The notes under the pieces: generated by a model
The model's input: the letters and a program-made list of their open reading frames with translations, nothing else
Database searches by the model: none
Told to the model about the DNA's origin: nothing
From: Allomuricauda sp.
GTDB lineage: Bacteria > Bacteroidota > Bacteroidia > Flavobacteriales > Flavobacteriaceae
Reading direction: 5' to 3'
Assembly: GCF_013911645.1 (NCBI RefSeq)
Contig: NZ_JACESV010000002.1
Coordinates: 682,001 to 746,000, forward strand
Length of the DNA: 64,000 nt
Translations under genes and position numbers: made by a program
Part shown: piece by piece, positions 31,544 to 41,403 of the stretch
How positions within the stretch are numbered: position 1 is the stretch's first letter
How the letters are laid out: every line of letters begins with the position of its first letter

Positions 31544-32047
31544 TCGCAACAACCAATCGGTTTGTTTATCGGTACCAATATAATAAGGGTGTTCGTTAAA
31601 CTTTGTAAAACCATGTTTTTGATAAAAACGTATGGCCTTGGGGTTGTGTTCCCATACCCCTAGCCAAATATAATCCTTACCCAACTCCTTGGCTTTTGTG
31701 ATGATCTCTTGGAGCATCCAAGCACCTATCTTTTTGCCTTGATGCTCCCCAAGCACATAAATACGTTCAATTTCCAAGGCATTGGGGTCGTGCACATCGG
31801 TCTGCGCCGTTCCAATATTCAATTTAAAATACCCTACCAATGTTTCATCGTCATACACAAAATAAAAAAGGCAGTCCTTGTGGGCAAGTTCTTTGGCTAG
31901 TTTATCAGGATGGAACGCTTCTTGGATATAGGCTTCAAAATCCTTTGGGTCATTGTCTTTTTCAAAGGCGGCTCTAAAGGTTTCTTTGGATATGTGCACC
32001 AAAGTTTTTAAGTCCGCAGTAGTACATTTTAGATAGTGCAAGGCCAT
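31529..32047 (-). CDS. GNAT-family N-acetyltransferase
   Basis: IERIYVLGEHQGKKIGAWML and WLGVWEHNPKAIRFYQKHGF motifs. Confidence 0.95.
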   Translation of the reverse strand: MALHYLKCTTADLKTLVHISKETFRAAFEKDNDPKDFEAYIQEAFHPDKLAKELAHKDCLFYFVYDDETLVGYFKLNIGTAQTDVHDPNALEIERIYVLGEHQGKKIGAWMLQEIITKAKELGKDYIWLGVWEHNPKAIRFYQKHGFTKFNEHPYYIGTDKQTDWLLRLELQ

Positions 32048-32078
32048 GGCGAAGAATTATGCCCAAAATTATCACAAA

Positions 32079-32108
32079 AAAAGAGCCTAACAAGATGTTG
32101 GCTCTATA
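32079..32108 (-). terminator. Rho-independent terminator on minus strand (agagccaacatcttgttaggctctttttt)
   Basis: Hairpin followed by a T-run, downstream of 32133-32237. Confidence 0.75.
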
Positions 32109-32132
32109 TTTTTCAGGGGGATTACAACTGAT

Positions 32133-32237
32133 CTATAGCATGAAAAGCTTTTTGATCAAAAGCATAAAACCTGTGAAAAAATCGTTTCTGTAGACTTGGA
32201 CATTTTCGTCCATCGTGGTTTTTGATTTTAGTGCCAT
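32133..32237 (-). CDS. Putative small protein, 34 aa (MALKSKTTMDENVQVYRNDFFTGFMLLIKKLFML)
   Basis: ATG-initiated with hydrophobic C-terminus; own downstream terminator. Confidence 0.4.
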   Translation of the reverse strand: MALKSKTTMDENVQVYRNDFFTGFMLLIKKLFML

Positions 32238-32368
32238 GGTTAATTTGGTTTGTGGTGTTAATTTGGGTAAAAATTTCGATATAACCAAATATATAATCGA
32301 TGAACGGTAATTTAAAACTATTGTTGTGTAATGGCTTGATTTTGTTGTAAAAATTGTATGGATATTTA

Positions 32369-33022
32369 TCAAATATTCATTTCGGGAATATCTCCTTCCA
32401 CAACAAGTTTTCCTTCGGTTGCTTCTACGATTTCCTCAACGGTAACCCCGGGTGCTCTTTCCATCAATTTGAATCCTTCGGATGTGACTTCCAATACGGC
32501 AAGGTTGGTGACAATTTTTTTTACGCACCCTACACCGGTCAAGGGCAAGGTGCATCGTTTCAACAATTTTGATTCCCCGGCCCGGTTGGTATGCATCATG
32601 GCAACGATGATGTTTTCTGCGGATGCCACCAAATCCATAGCTCCTCCCATTCCTTTTACCATTTTTCCGGGTATCTTCCAGTTGGCAATATCTCCGTTCT
32701 CCGCTACTTCCATTGCCCCTAAAATGGTTAAATCCACATGCTGGCCCCGTATCATTCCAAAACTTAGGGCAGAATCAAAAAAAGAAGCACCTGGCAAAGT
32801 GGTTATGGTCTGTTTACCAGCATTGATGATGTCGGCATCCTCTTCCCCCTCGAATGGGAAGGGGCCCATGCCCAAAACACCGTTTTCGCTTTGAAATTCC
32901 ACACTAATATCGTCCCGTACAAAATTGGCAACCAAGGTGGGTATACCAATACCGAGGTTGACGTAATATCCGTCCTTGACCTCTTTTGCTATCCGTTTTG
33001 CTATTCCGTTCTTATCTAACAT
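32369..33022 (-). CDS. scoB: 3-oxoacid CoA-transferase subunit B
   Basis: GYYVNLGIGIPTLV, SENGVLGMGPFP and GAMEVAENGDIANWKIPGKMVKGMGGAMDLV motifs. Confidence 0.96.
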   Translation of the reverse strand: MLDKNGIAKRIAKEVKDGYYVNLGIGIPTLVANFVRDDISVEFQSENGVLGMGPFPFEGEEDADIINAGKQTITTLPGASFFDSALSFGMIRGQHVDLTILGAMEVAENGDIANWKIPGKMVKGMGGAMDLVASAENIIVAMMHTNRAGESKLLKRCTLPLTGVGCVKKIVTNLAVLEVTSEGFKLMERAPGVTVEEIVEATEGKLVVEGDIPEMNI

Positions 33023-33072
33023 GTTGTTAATGTGTCAATTAAGTAATTAGACAATATGCCAATTACTTCTAG

Positions 33073-33441
33073 TTATGTATTTCTTTTTGAGGTCGAAATT
33101 ATTTTGTTCAAAATTTTGATGATGTCAAACAATTCCGCCAATAACTTTTCAGCACTTGGATAATTATTCAGTTCGTTGCACAAGAAAAGCCAAAACTCAG
33201 TTTCTTCAGCTTCCTTCATTGCAATTTTCATCTTGTGCACAAAGTCAGCCTTGCTCTCCGCATTTTGGGCTTCCTTAATATTTGCTCCTATGGATGTTCC
33301 TGACTTTAAAACTTGGTTAGCTACCACGAACTTTCGAATACTTTCAAGTTTTTCGCCATATTCAACAACGTTTTTGGCAAATTCAAATGATTTTACCAAA
33401 ATAGTGTTGTCACTATACTTTTCACTAAAAGTTATCATCAT
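33073..33441 (-). CDS. Four-helix-bundle protein (23S rRNA IVP / S23 family)
   Basis: SGTSIGANIKEAQNAESKADFVHKMKIAMKEAEETEFWL motif. Confidence 0.9.
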   Translation of the reverse strand: MMITFSEKYSDNTILVKSFEFAKNVVEYGEKLESIRKFVVANQVLKSGTSIGANIKEAQNAESKADFVHKMKIAMKEAEETEFWLFLCNELNNYPSAEKLLAELFDIIKILNKIISTSKRNT

Positions 33442-33531
33442 ACTTTTTGAATATATCGCAATCCGTTAATTGATCCAGCCTAATCGACCCATTGTCACAT
33501 TGATTCATTGGCATATTGGCACATCGGCTTA

Positions 33532-34230
33532 TTATCTCGTTCTCACCGTTCGCTGCTCTATTCTTTTCTCAAATGATTTTCCTTGGAAAATGCGCTGTAC
33601 AAATATTCCGGGAATATGGATCTGGTTGGGGTCCAGACTGCCCGCCGGAAGTAGTTCTTCGACTTCCGCTACGGTTATCGTGGCCGCTCCGCACATACAC
33701 GGATTAAAATTCCGTGCCGTACCCTTAAAAATGAGGTTGCCGGCTTCGTCCCCTTTCCATGCTTTTACAAAAGCAAAATCAGCCTTGAACGCTGGCTCCA
33801 ACACGTACATTTTTCCATCGAATTCACGGGTCTCTTTTCCTTCTGCGACCTCGGTCCCGTAACCTGCCGGGGTGTAAAAAGCGGGAAATCCTGCTTGTGC
33901 CGCCCTGCATTTCTCGGCCAAAGTTCCTTGTGGTGTGAGTTCCACTTCCAGTTCCCCGCTCAGCATTTGGCGTTCAAACTCGTCGTTCTCACCTACATAG
34001 GAGGAAATCATTTTTTTTATTTGATGCTTCTGCAAAAGGAGTCCTAGGCCAAAATCATCGACCCCGGCATTATTGGATATACAGGTAATGTCCTTGACGC
34101 CCAATCGTACCAATTCGTCTATGGCATTTTCGGGTATTCCGCATAGGCCAAATCCGCCCAACATAAAGGTCATTCCATTCTTTACACCCTCCAAAGCTTC
34201 TGTAACATTGGCAACTGTTTTATTGATCAT
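33532..34230 (-). CDS. scoA: 3-oxoacid CoA-transferase subunit A
   Basis: [22 protein letters not shown] and [46 protein letters not shown] motifs. Confidence 0.96.
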   Translation of the reverse strand: MINKTVANVTEALEGVKNGMTFMLGGFGLCGIPENAIDELVRLGVKDITCISNNAGVDDFGLGLLLQKHQIKKMISSYVGENDEFERQMLSGELEVELTPQGTLAEKCRAAQAGFPAFYTPAGYGTEVAEGKETREFDGKMYVLEPAFKADFAFVKAWKGDEAGNLIFKGTARNFNPCMCGAATITVAEVEELLPAGSLDPNQIHIPGIFVQRIFQGKSFEKRIEQRTVRTR

Positions 34231-34271
34231 AGCATTCGTATTTATATTGCCTGAAATTACGATTTAAATAA

Positions 34272-34312
34272 AAAAGCCCCAAGCAAATTACGATATGCTT
34301 GGGGCTTTATTT
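34272..34312 (-). terminator. Rho-independent terminator downstream of the PBP1A gene
   Basis: aaaagccccaagc-aaattacgatat-gcttggggcttt. Confidence 0.85.
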
Positions 34313-34330
34313 TATCAATGTGGGTTTGGG

Positions 34331-36661
34331 CTAGAAATCCAAGTCGTCCAAATCGTCTCCAGTATCAATATCTTCCTCTTCTTCCTGTTGTTGTTTGGTA
34401 CAGTCTATATTGATCGACATCTCCTCTGGCACTTCAAAAGCATCTTTGGAAACGCCTATTTCTTCGTTGGCGTAGTTCTTCTTCATATAAAGGGCCCAAA
34501 TCGGCAATGCCATAGATGCTCCCTGGCCATAAGCCAATCGATTAAAGTGTATGGACCTATTGTCTCCGCCTACCCAAACGCCGGTTACTAGATTGGGAAC
34601 CATCCCCATGAACCATCCATCACTTTGATTTTGTGTGGTTCCAGTTTTTCCGGCTATCGGATTTGTCAACTCATAAGGGTATCCGGTTATAATCTCCTTA
34701 TAAACGGTGTTGTTCTTGCCATAGGTGTGCCTTAAACGTCCCCCAGAACCGTATTGGGTCACACCTTCCAAAAGATTGATCATCGCATAGGCAACATCCT
34801 TGCTCAAGACATCTTTTGTTTCGGGTTTGTATTCGAATAGTACGGTACCATTTTTATCTTCTATACGGGTGACCATCACGGGTTTTACATACACCCCTTG
34901 GTTAGCAAAGGTCCCAAAGGCACCCACCATTTCATAGACACTAACATCGGGTGTGCCCAGTGCAATGGACGGCACTTCTGCAATATCCTTTGTAACACCC
35001 ATACTTTTTGCTATGGAAGCCACGGAACCCGGGCCTACCCTATCAATCAATTGCGCTGTGATGGTGTTTACGGAATTGGCCAACGCACTTTTCAGGGACA
35101 TATCCTCTCCCGAGTACTTTCCATCCGAATTCTTTGGGCACCATGCCTCCATGTTCCCATGTTTTCCAGGTTCAATACAGTATTGGTTGTCCGGTAATGT
35201 GTAACATGGGGAATAGCGCAACTGGTCAATCGCCGCAGCATACACGAAAGGTTTAAACAATGAACCCGCTTGTCTTGATCCTTGAATTACATTGTCATAT
35301 TGAAAATGCTTGTAATCTATTCCTCCGACCCATGCTTTTACATGACCAGTCTGTGGTTCCATGGACATCATGGCAGTACGTAGGAATGTTTTGTAGTACC
35401 GTATGGAATCCATAGGTGTCATTATAGTATCTTTTTCAAAGGAATCGCTGTTCCAATCAAAAACGGTCATTTCGGTTTTCTTGTGGAAAGTTGCTTCAAT
35501 GTCCTTTTCATCCAATCCTTCACGTTTAAGATGGCGCCATCTGGCCGATCGTTTCATGGCGCGCTCCATAATGGTATCAATAGCCCCGCTTGTCACATCC
35601 AGAAATGGAGCTGTAGGGTTACGGTCGGGCGTATTTTGGTGAAAGAACTCAGCTTGAAGGTTTTTCATATGTTCTTGCACGGCCTCTTCTGCATTTTGTT
35701 GCATTCTGGAATCTATGGTGGTGTAGACTTTTAGCCCATCCAAATAAATATTATACTTTTCGCCATCAGGTTTTGGGTTTTCACGCACCCAGTTGTTCAA
35801 ATAGCGTTGCATGTACATTCTAAAATAGGTGGCCAACCCTTCTCTGTGGGATTCTGGGTTAAAGTTGATTTTCATCTCCCTGCTTTGCAACGAATCTTTC
35901 TCCTTTTCAGAGATATATCCATATTTGGCCATTTGCCCGAGAACGGTGTTTCGTCTGTTAAAAACCAACTCTTCACGGCGTATGGGATTGTAAAGGGACG
36001 AGTTTTTTAGCATACCTACCAATACGGCGGACTCTTCGGTTTTAAGTTCGGCGGGTTCTTTTCCAAAGTAAATTCTAGATGCAGAACGGATACCGTCTGC
36101 ATTGTACCCAAAATCATAAATATTGAGGTACATGGCGATAATCTCTTCCTTTGTGTAGTTGCGTTCCAAACGTGTGGCTATTACCCACTCCTTTATTTTT
36201 TGTGTAACTGCCTCTAACAAGTTTCTGGATCGTACACCAACAAAAAGTTGGCGTGCCAGCTGTTGGGAAATGGTACTTGCACCTCCTTTGGTTCCCAAAT
36301 AGGCCAAGGCTCTTGCAAAGCCCCGGGCGTCAATACCTGAGTGATCATAATACCGGGCGTCCTCGGTAGCTACCAAGGCATCTACAATGTTTTGCGGAAG
36401 GGTCTCGTAGTCTACCCAAGTTCTGTTGTCGTCCAAATAGAGTTTCCCCAAAGTTTCCCCGTCCGAAGAGATAAACTCGGTGGCCAAGTTGGTCTCTGGG
36501 TTTTCCAAACGTTCAAAGGTGGGCATTTCTCCAAGGGCTCCCCACGAAGCCAAAAGAAAGATCAGAACAACGGAGAGTACCCCTGCTCCAAATAAGATCC
36601 AAAACCACTTAATGAAAGGAAAAAAGTTTTGCTGCTGTTTTTTTTGACGCTTCTTTGCCAT
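34331..36661 (-). CDS. Penicillin-binding protein 1A (transglycosylase/transpeptidase)
   Basis: EDARYYDHSGID, GGASTISQQLARQLF, SRQAGSLFKPFVY and GKTGTTQNQSDGWF motifs. Confidence 0.96.
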   Translation of the reverse strand: MAKKRQKKQQQNFFPFIKWFWILFGAGVLSVVLIFLLASWGALGEMPTFERLENPETNLATEFISSDGETLGKLYLDDNRTWVDYETLPQNIVDALVATEDARYYDHSGIDARGFARALAYLGTKGGASTISQQLARQLFVGVRSRNLLEAVTQKIKEWVIATRLERNYTKEEIIAMYLNIYDFGYNADGIRSASRIYFGKEPAELKTEESAVLVGMLKNSSLYNPIRREELVFNRRNTVLGQMAKYGYISEKEKDSLQSREMKINFNPESHREGLATYFRMYMQRYLNNWVRENPKPDGEKYNIYLDGLKVYTTIDSRMQQNAEEAVQEHMKNLQAEFFHQNTPDRNPTAPFLDVTSGAIDTIMERAMKRSARWRHLKREGLDEKDIEATFHKKTEMTVFDWNSDSFEKDTIMTPMDSIRYYKTFLRTAMMSMEPQTGHVKAWVGGIDYKHFQYDNVIQGSRQAGSLFKPFVYAAAIDQLRYSPCYTLPDNQYCIEPGKHGNMEAWCPKNSDGKYSGEDMSLKSALANSVNTITAQLIDRVGPGSVASIAKSMGVTKDIAEVPSIALGTPDVSVYEMVGAFGTFANQGVYVKPVMVTRIEDKNGTVLFEYKPETKDVLSKDVAYAMINLLEGVTQYGSGGRLRHTYGKNNTVYKEIITGYPYELTNPIAGKTGTTQNQSDGWFMGMVPNLVTGVWVGGDNRSIHFNRLAYGQGASMALPIWALYMKKNYANEEIGVSKDAFEVPEEMSINIDCTKQQQEEEEDIDTGDDLDDLDF

Positions 36662-37152
36662 TATAATTTGGGTGCTTTTTCTATTTCCAAACCAACATCT
36701 GTTACTCCTTCTAAAATATGAAGGCCTTCCACATCGCCATTTTTGCGCATGGCGTGGGAAATATTCACTTTATATACGCCAGAATCGGGAAAACCGATGT
36801 TTTCCTTGTACCAAAGTTTGTTTTCCTTAATGCTTCCCATTCCTTTCCCCAACCATTCTCCACTGGGTTCTGCCATTTTATATTCCAATGTATCCTTAAC
36901 GGTATTGCCGCTTGGATATTCTAACTCGGTAATCAAGAATAAATTGCTAAAGGCAAAAGTATCATCATTTCTGATATTGATGAACATATTGTATGTTTCC
37001 GTGGAATCCAGTTCGGAAAATTGAAAGTCCACCCCTTGATCCATTTCCCACTTTCCTTCTTTGATGGGTCTGTAATCCGAATAGACCAACAGCTCATTAC
37101 AGGATGATAGGGCAAGGACTGCGATAAGTAGAAACAAAAATTTATTTCGCAT
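36661..37152 (-). CDS. gldH: Gliding motility lipoprotein GldH
   Basis: Lipobox LALSSCNELLVYSDY plus KEGKW; adjacent to PBP1A and YaaT-like genes; ATG 37152 preferred. Confidence 0.85.
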   Translation of the reverse strand: MRNKFLFLLIAVLALSSCNELLVYSDYRPIKEGKWEMDQGVDFQFSELDSTETYNMFINIRNDDTFAFSNLFLITELEYPSGNTVKDTLEYKMAEPSGEWLGKGMGSIKENKLWYKENIGFPDSGVYKVNISHAMRKNGDVEGLHILEGVTDVGLEIEKAPKL

Positions 37153-38299
37153 TGGATGCTTTGGATTTTGGTTTTCTACGTTTTTTCTTTCTTCGCTTTT
37201 TATTCTTGGGCCTATCAAAACGGGTAAGGCTGTCTTGGCCCACTACATTTTCGAAAGTAGTCTTTTCTTCCGCTATATTATCTGCGGCATACTCCTCAAG
37301 ACTGGCAACTTTATCACCTTTCTTGTTAAGTTCCAGGATTTCCAAAACTTGGTCTTTGGACAAGGTATGCCATGTAGCGGGTTCATCTTTGTAAGAGAAC
37401 CATAGTGTTTCCTTAAAAATATCCGCTTTTTGACAAAAAGCTATCCCTTTCTGGGTTTTGAGCTTACAATCGGAGGGGGGGAAGTTTTTGAGTGCCTCCA
37501 GATACATATCCAACTCGTAATTGAGGCAGCACTTCAATTTACCGCACTGACCTGCCAATTTTTGAGGGTTCAAGGCCAATTGTTGGTAACGGGCAGATGC
37601 TGTGCTCACCGACCTAAAATCTGTCAACCAGGTAGAGCAACAAAGTTCACGACCGCAAGAACCGATGCCTCCCAAGCGCTGTGCTTCTTGCCGGTAGCCG
37701 ATTTGGCGCATCTCAATTCGAATGCCGAAGGCTTTGGCCATGTCCTTGATCAATTGCCTAAAATCCACGCGATCTTCGGCCGTATAGTAAAATGTGGCCT
37801 TGGAACCATCTCCTTGGAATTCCACGTCGCTAAGCTTCATTTCAAGTTTTAGGGAAATGGCGATTTCTCGGGAACGCTTTTTTATTTCTTCTTCCCTATC
37901 CCTACATTTTTGCCAAATATCAATGTCCCGTTGGGTGGCTTTTCTGTAAATTTTTGGGATGGTCTTATCATCAGGTGCCACCTTTTTCTTTTTCATCTGT
38001 ATCCGCACCAATTCACCGGTAAGGGTAACAACGCCGACATCATGACCGGATTTGGCCTGGGTGGCCACTACATCGCCTATGGACAATGTGAGATTCTCCG
38101 TATTCCTAAAAAATTCCTTTCTACTATTTTTAAAACGTACCTCAACGCAATCAAAAGGTTTTTGACCGTTGGGCAACGACATATTGGAAAGCCAGTCAAA
38201 GACTGTTAGCTTGTTACAACCATCAGTGCCGCAAGTACCATTGTTCTTGCAACCACGCGGTTGTCCATCCTTGCCGGTTGAACAACTGCTACACGCCAT
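37142..38299 (-). CDS. PSP1-domain regulatory iron-sulfur protein (RicT/YaaT-like)
   Basis: RVDFRQLIKDMAKAFGIRIEMRQIGYRQEAQRLGGIGSCGRELCCSTWL motif. Confidence 0.93.
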   Translation of the reverse strand: MACSSCSTGKDGQPRGCKNNGTCGTDGCNKLTVFDWLSNMSLPNGQKPFDCVEVRFKNSRKEFFRNTENLTLSIGDVVATQAKSGHDVGVVTLTGELVRIQMKKKKVAPDDKTIPKIYRKATQRDIDIWQKCRDREEEIKKRSREIAISLKLEMKLSDVEFQGDGSKATFYYTAEDRVDFRQLIKDMAKAFGIRIEMRQIGYRQEAQRLGGIGSCGRELCCSTWLTDFRSVSTASARYQQLALNPQKLAGQCGKLKCCLNYELDMYLEALKNFPPSDCKLKTQKGIAFCQKADIFKETLWFSYKDEPATWHTLSKDQVLEILELNKKGDKVASLEEYAADNIAEEKTTFENVVGQDSLTRFDRPKNKKRRKKKRRKPKSKASNAK

Positions 38300-38505
38300 A
38301 TTTAATATCTTGATTGAGGTGCCGATAAAACGTTGTCGGTTGGATTACAGTCACAAACTCCCTCAAGCATTGAGAAATTTAAAAACTCATCACGACTGTG
38401 CTCGATGTGACATGAAATTCCTTCCTATCCGTTTAAACAACCTCAATAGGGTTCATAAAAATTACTAATTGTAAATATAGTACAATTTGTTGCAGTAGTG
38501 AAATG

Positions 38506-39537
38506 CTACTTCTTGTATTTCAGCACGGGAGAACGTCCTTTTTTGAATATTTTGTTGCTGGCCCCCTTGCCTTTGCGCAAACGTTTTTGTTCTTCGTAGG
38601 GCAACGCGTGTATTTCCATGCAATCCACAGAGCAGCAATTGTTCATTTTTTCAGCGCACTCCTCGCATTGGATAAACAGTAAATGGCAGGCTTCGTTGGC
38701 ACAGTTCACATGGGTATCGCAAGGTTTACCGCATTGATGGCAATGCGCTATCACTTCGTCCGATATACGTTCCCCCCTCCTGTGGTCAAAAACAAAGTTT
38801 TTTCCCAAGAATTTATTCTCCAATTGCTTTTCCCTTACTTGTCGGGTGTATTCGATGATGCCCCCTTCTAGCTGGTACACATTTTTGAAACCTTTGTGTT
38901 TGTAATAGGCACTGGCCTTTTCGCAGCGGATACCACCAGTGCAATACATCACCAGTTTTTTGTCTTCCTTGTGCTCGGCAAGATCTTGTTCTATAATATC
39001 AAGGGAATCGCGAAAAGTGTCCACATCGGGTGTGACGGCATTTTTAAAATGGCCTATCTCGCTTTCGTAATGGTTTCGCATATCTACCAGAACGGTATTC
39101 TCGTCTTCAATAAGTTCGTTAAACTGTTCCGCGTCTACGTGGATTCCTTTGTTGGTGACATCAAACGTGTTGTCGTTCAGCCCATCCGCCACAATTTTTT
39201 TGCGGACCTTCACTTTCAATTTCAAAAATGATTTGTTGTCCTGCTCAATGGCGATGTTCAACCGCACATTTTCCAAAAATGTAATGCTGTCCAGATGTTC
39301 CTTAAAAACGATAAAATTGTCCGCAGGAACCGAAAGTTGGGCGTTTATTCCTTCGTGGGCCACATAAATCCGACCCAGAACTTCCATATCGTTCCAAGCC
39401 AAAAAAAGATGGTTCCTTAAAATTTGGGGATTACCTATGTGTGCATATTTATAGAAAGAGATGGTAAGCCGTTCTTTTCCAGCTTCCTCAATAAGGGCCT
39501 CCCTTTCTTTTGCACTTAATGTGTTGTACAGTTGCAT
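38506..39537 (-). CDS. trhO: Oxygen-dependent tRNA uridine hydroxylase TrhO / rhodanese-related sulfurtransferase
   Basis: VAHEGINAQLSVP, VLVDMRNHYESEIGHFKNA and MYCTGGIRCEKASAYYKHKGFKNVYQLEGGI motifs. Confidence 0.95.
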   Translation of the reverse strand: MQLYNTLSAKEREALIEEAGKERLTISFYKYAHIGNPQILRNHLFLAWNDMEVLGRIYVAHEGINAQLSVPADNFIVFKEHLDSITFLENVRLNIAIEQDNKSFLKLKVKVRKKIVADGLNDNTFDVTNKGIHVDAEQFNELIEDENTVLVDMRNHYESEIGHFKNAVTPDVDTFRDSLDIIEQDLAEHKEDKKLVMYCTGGIRCEKASAYYKHKGFKNVYQLEGGIIEYTRQVREKQLENKFLGKNFVFDHRRGERISDEVIAHCHQCGKPCDTHVNCANEACHLLFIQCEECAEKMNNCCSVDCMEIHALPYEEQKRLRKGKGASNKIFKKGRSPVLKYKK

Positions 39538-39627
39538 GCTATACTTGATTAAGCCTGCCTGTCGGCAGACAGGTTAAAGAATGGTTCTTAAAATGTGGGG
39601 CAAAGATAAGAATTAAAGGGCAAGTAA

Positions 39628-39737
39628 ATCAAAAGGGCCTGTTAAGGGCCCCTTGATCTACTACTTCCTTTTCATAGCTAAATTTTCTTCCTCCTAGCAA
39701 TGCGAGCTATAATTAGCTCTATGTAGATGAGTTAGTA
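39628..39737 (-). ncRNA. Candidate small RNA or structured leader upstream of trhO
   Basis: Follows an ECF-like promoter; no ORF beyond atgaaaaggaagtag; perfect 6-bp hairpin (GAGCTA-atta-TAGCTC) and GC-rich hairpin (atcaaggggcc...ggcccttttgat). Confidence 0.35.
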
Positions 39738-39742
39738 CCCTT

Positions 39743-39771
39743 AAGATGTATTGTTATTAAAAAGGTTGCGT
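39743..39771 (-). promoter_or_regulatory. ECF-like promoter ACGCAACC-N15-CATCT (minus strand)
   Basis: Minus strand reads ACGCAACCtttttaataacaataCATCTT; same spacing as the promoter at 40885-40912. Confidence 0.55.
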
Positions 39772-39827
39772 GGCCTTTGTGGCATGTTGAAAGAAATGGT
39801 ATTTTAGCCTTCCTAACATTTTTTACC

Positions 39828-40835
39828 ATGAGCAAAGAGAAAGAAGCAAAATTAAAAGCCCTTAAACTTACATTGGACAAGCTTGACAAGACCTACGGCA
39901 AAGGTGCTGTCATGAAAATGGGGGACAGTGTTGTTGAAGATGTTGAAGTGATTCCTTCCGGCTCATTGGGATTGGATATTGCCCTCGGCGTAGGGGGTTA
40001 CCCGAGAGGACGGGTGATTGAAATATACGGTCCTGAATCCTCAGGTAAAACTACATTGACACTGCATGCGATTGCCGAAGCCCAAAAAGCTGGTGGCATT
40101 GCCGCTTTTATTGATGCAGAACATGCTTTTGACCGATTTTATGCCAAAAAGTTAGGGGTTGATATTGACAACTTGATCATCTCCCAGCCCGATCACGGAG
40201 AGCAAGCTTTGGAAATTACCGAAAACTTGATTCGTTCCGGTGCTATTGACATTGTAATCGTGGATTCCGTGGCAGCCCTTACACCAAAAAGTGAGATCGA
40301 GGGTGAAATGGGAGATTCCAAAATGGGATTGCATGCGCGTTTAATGTCTCAAGCACTGCGAAAATTGACTTCCACCATCAGCAAAACAAAATGTACCGTA
40401 ATATTTATTAACCAGTTGCGGGAAAAAATCGGGGTAATGTTCGGAAATCCAGAAACAACCACCGGGGGCAACGCCCTTAAATTTTATGCATCCGTACGAT
40501 TGGATATTAGGCGTTCCACACAGATCAAAAGCACCGATGGTGATGTACAAGGAAACAAGACCCGAGTAAAAGTGGTGAAAAACAAAGTGGCACCGCCATT
40601 TAAAACTGCGGAATTTGATATTATGTACGGTGAGGGAATTTCCAAAATAGGAGAAATACTTGATTTGGGAGTCGCCTACGAAATTGTAAAAAAGAGTGGC
40701 TCTTGGTTCAGTTATGGCGACACCAAATTGGGACAGGGAAGGGATGCCGTAAAATCACTCCTAATGGACAATCCTGAACTATCCGAAGAATTGGAAAGCA
40801 AAATCAGGGAGGCCATTGCAGCGGTAAGCGAATAA
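39828..40835 (+). CDS. recA: Recombinase RecA (ORF opens at 39777; ATG 39828 preferred)
   Basis: [20 protein letters not shown] and [36 protein letters not shown]. Confidence 0.99.
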   Translation: MSKEKEAKLKALKLTLDKLDKTYGKGAVMKMGDSVVEDVEVIPSGSLGLDIALGVGGYPRGRVIEIYGPESSGKTTLTLHAIAEAQKAGGIAAFIDAEHAFDRFYAKKLGVDIDNLIISQPDHGEQALEITENLIRSGAIDIVIVDSVAALTPKSEIEGEMGDSKMGLHARLMSQALRKLTSTISKTKCTVIFINQLREKIGVMFGNPETTTGGNALKFYASVRLDIRRSTQIKSTDGDVQGNKTRVKVVKNKVAPPFKTAEFDIMYGEGISKIGEILDLGVAYEIVKKSGSWFSYGDTKLGQGRDAVKSLLMDNPELSEELESKIREAIAAVSE

Positions 40836-40884
40836 CCCTTTTATCGATTTTTATGAGAGATTAACTTTTAGTTGTGAAAATCCT

Positions 40885-40912
40885 ACGCAACCCTTGTCTG
40901 TGCTGCACATCT
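40885..40912 (+). promoter_or_regulatory. ECF-like promoter ACGCAACC-N15-CATCT
   Basis: acGCAACCcttgtctgtgctgcaCATCTa about 20 bp upstream of the lipoprotein start. Confidence 0.55.
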
Positions 40913-40934
40913 AGGGAATAAAAGGATTTTTATT

Positions 40935-41375
40935 ATGAAAAAAGTATTAGTGCCCTTTATGTTGATTGTGGCATGCTCATGGTTCGTCTCTTGTGAGGTG
41001 GATGATGATTCCCCCAATTTTTACTTTACAGCCTTAAAAACAGTTGAGGCCGATGTGCCCGAATCATTTGAGTATGGGAAAACCTACGACATTGAAGTAA
41101 CCTACCAAAGACCAAACGGATGCACCTTTTTTGAAGGATTTGATGTAACAGACACTGCGGAAACGGGCCGTGATGTAGTTGTGGTCGGCTCTGTGCTAAC
41201 CGATGAAGACCGAGCTTGCACCGAAGCCGTGGAAGAAGTTGTGGCCACGTTAAAATTCAATGTAATTTACACCAAAGACTATACCTTCCGGTTTTATGCG
41301 GGTGATGACGCCGAAGGCAATGCAACTTATTTGGAATATACAATCCCAGTAGCGGAAGGGGAACAAACAAATTAA
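40935..41375 (+). CDS. Hypothetical lipoprotein
   Basis: Lipobox SWFVSCEVDDDSP; first gene of the sigma operon. Confidence 0.65.
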   Translation: MKKVLVPFMLIVACSWFVSCEVDDDSPNFYFTALKTVEADVPESFEYGKTYDIEVTYQRPNGCTFFEGFDVTDTAETGRDVVVVGSVLTDEDRACTEAVEEVVATLKFNVIYTKDYTFRFYAGDDAEGNATYLEYTIPVAEGEQTN

Positions 41376-41403
41376 ATAGCAACTATCCAAAATTGACCAA
41401 CAT

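Noticed and set aside
37152-37218. N-terminal extension of the GldH ORF
   Set aside because: The extension lies over the end of the YaaT-like gene; the lipoprotein signal begins at MRNKFLFLL (37152)
39690-39705. Tiny ORF MKRK preceded by AGGAGG in the candidate sRNA
   Set aside because: Four codons is too short to support, and strong Shine-Dalgarno sequences are not characteristic of Bacteroidota initiation
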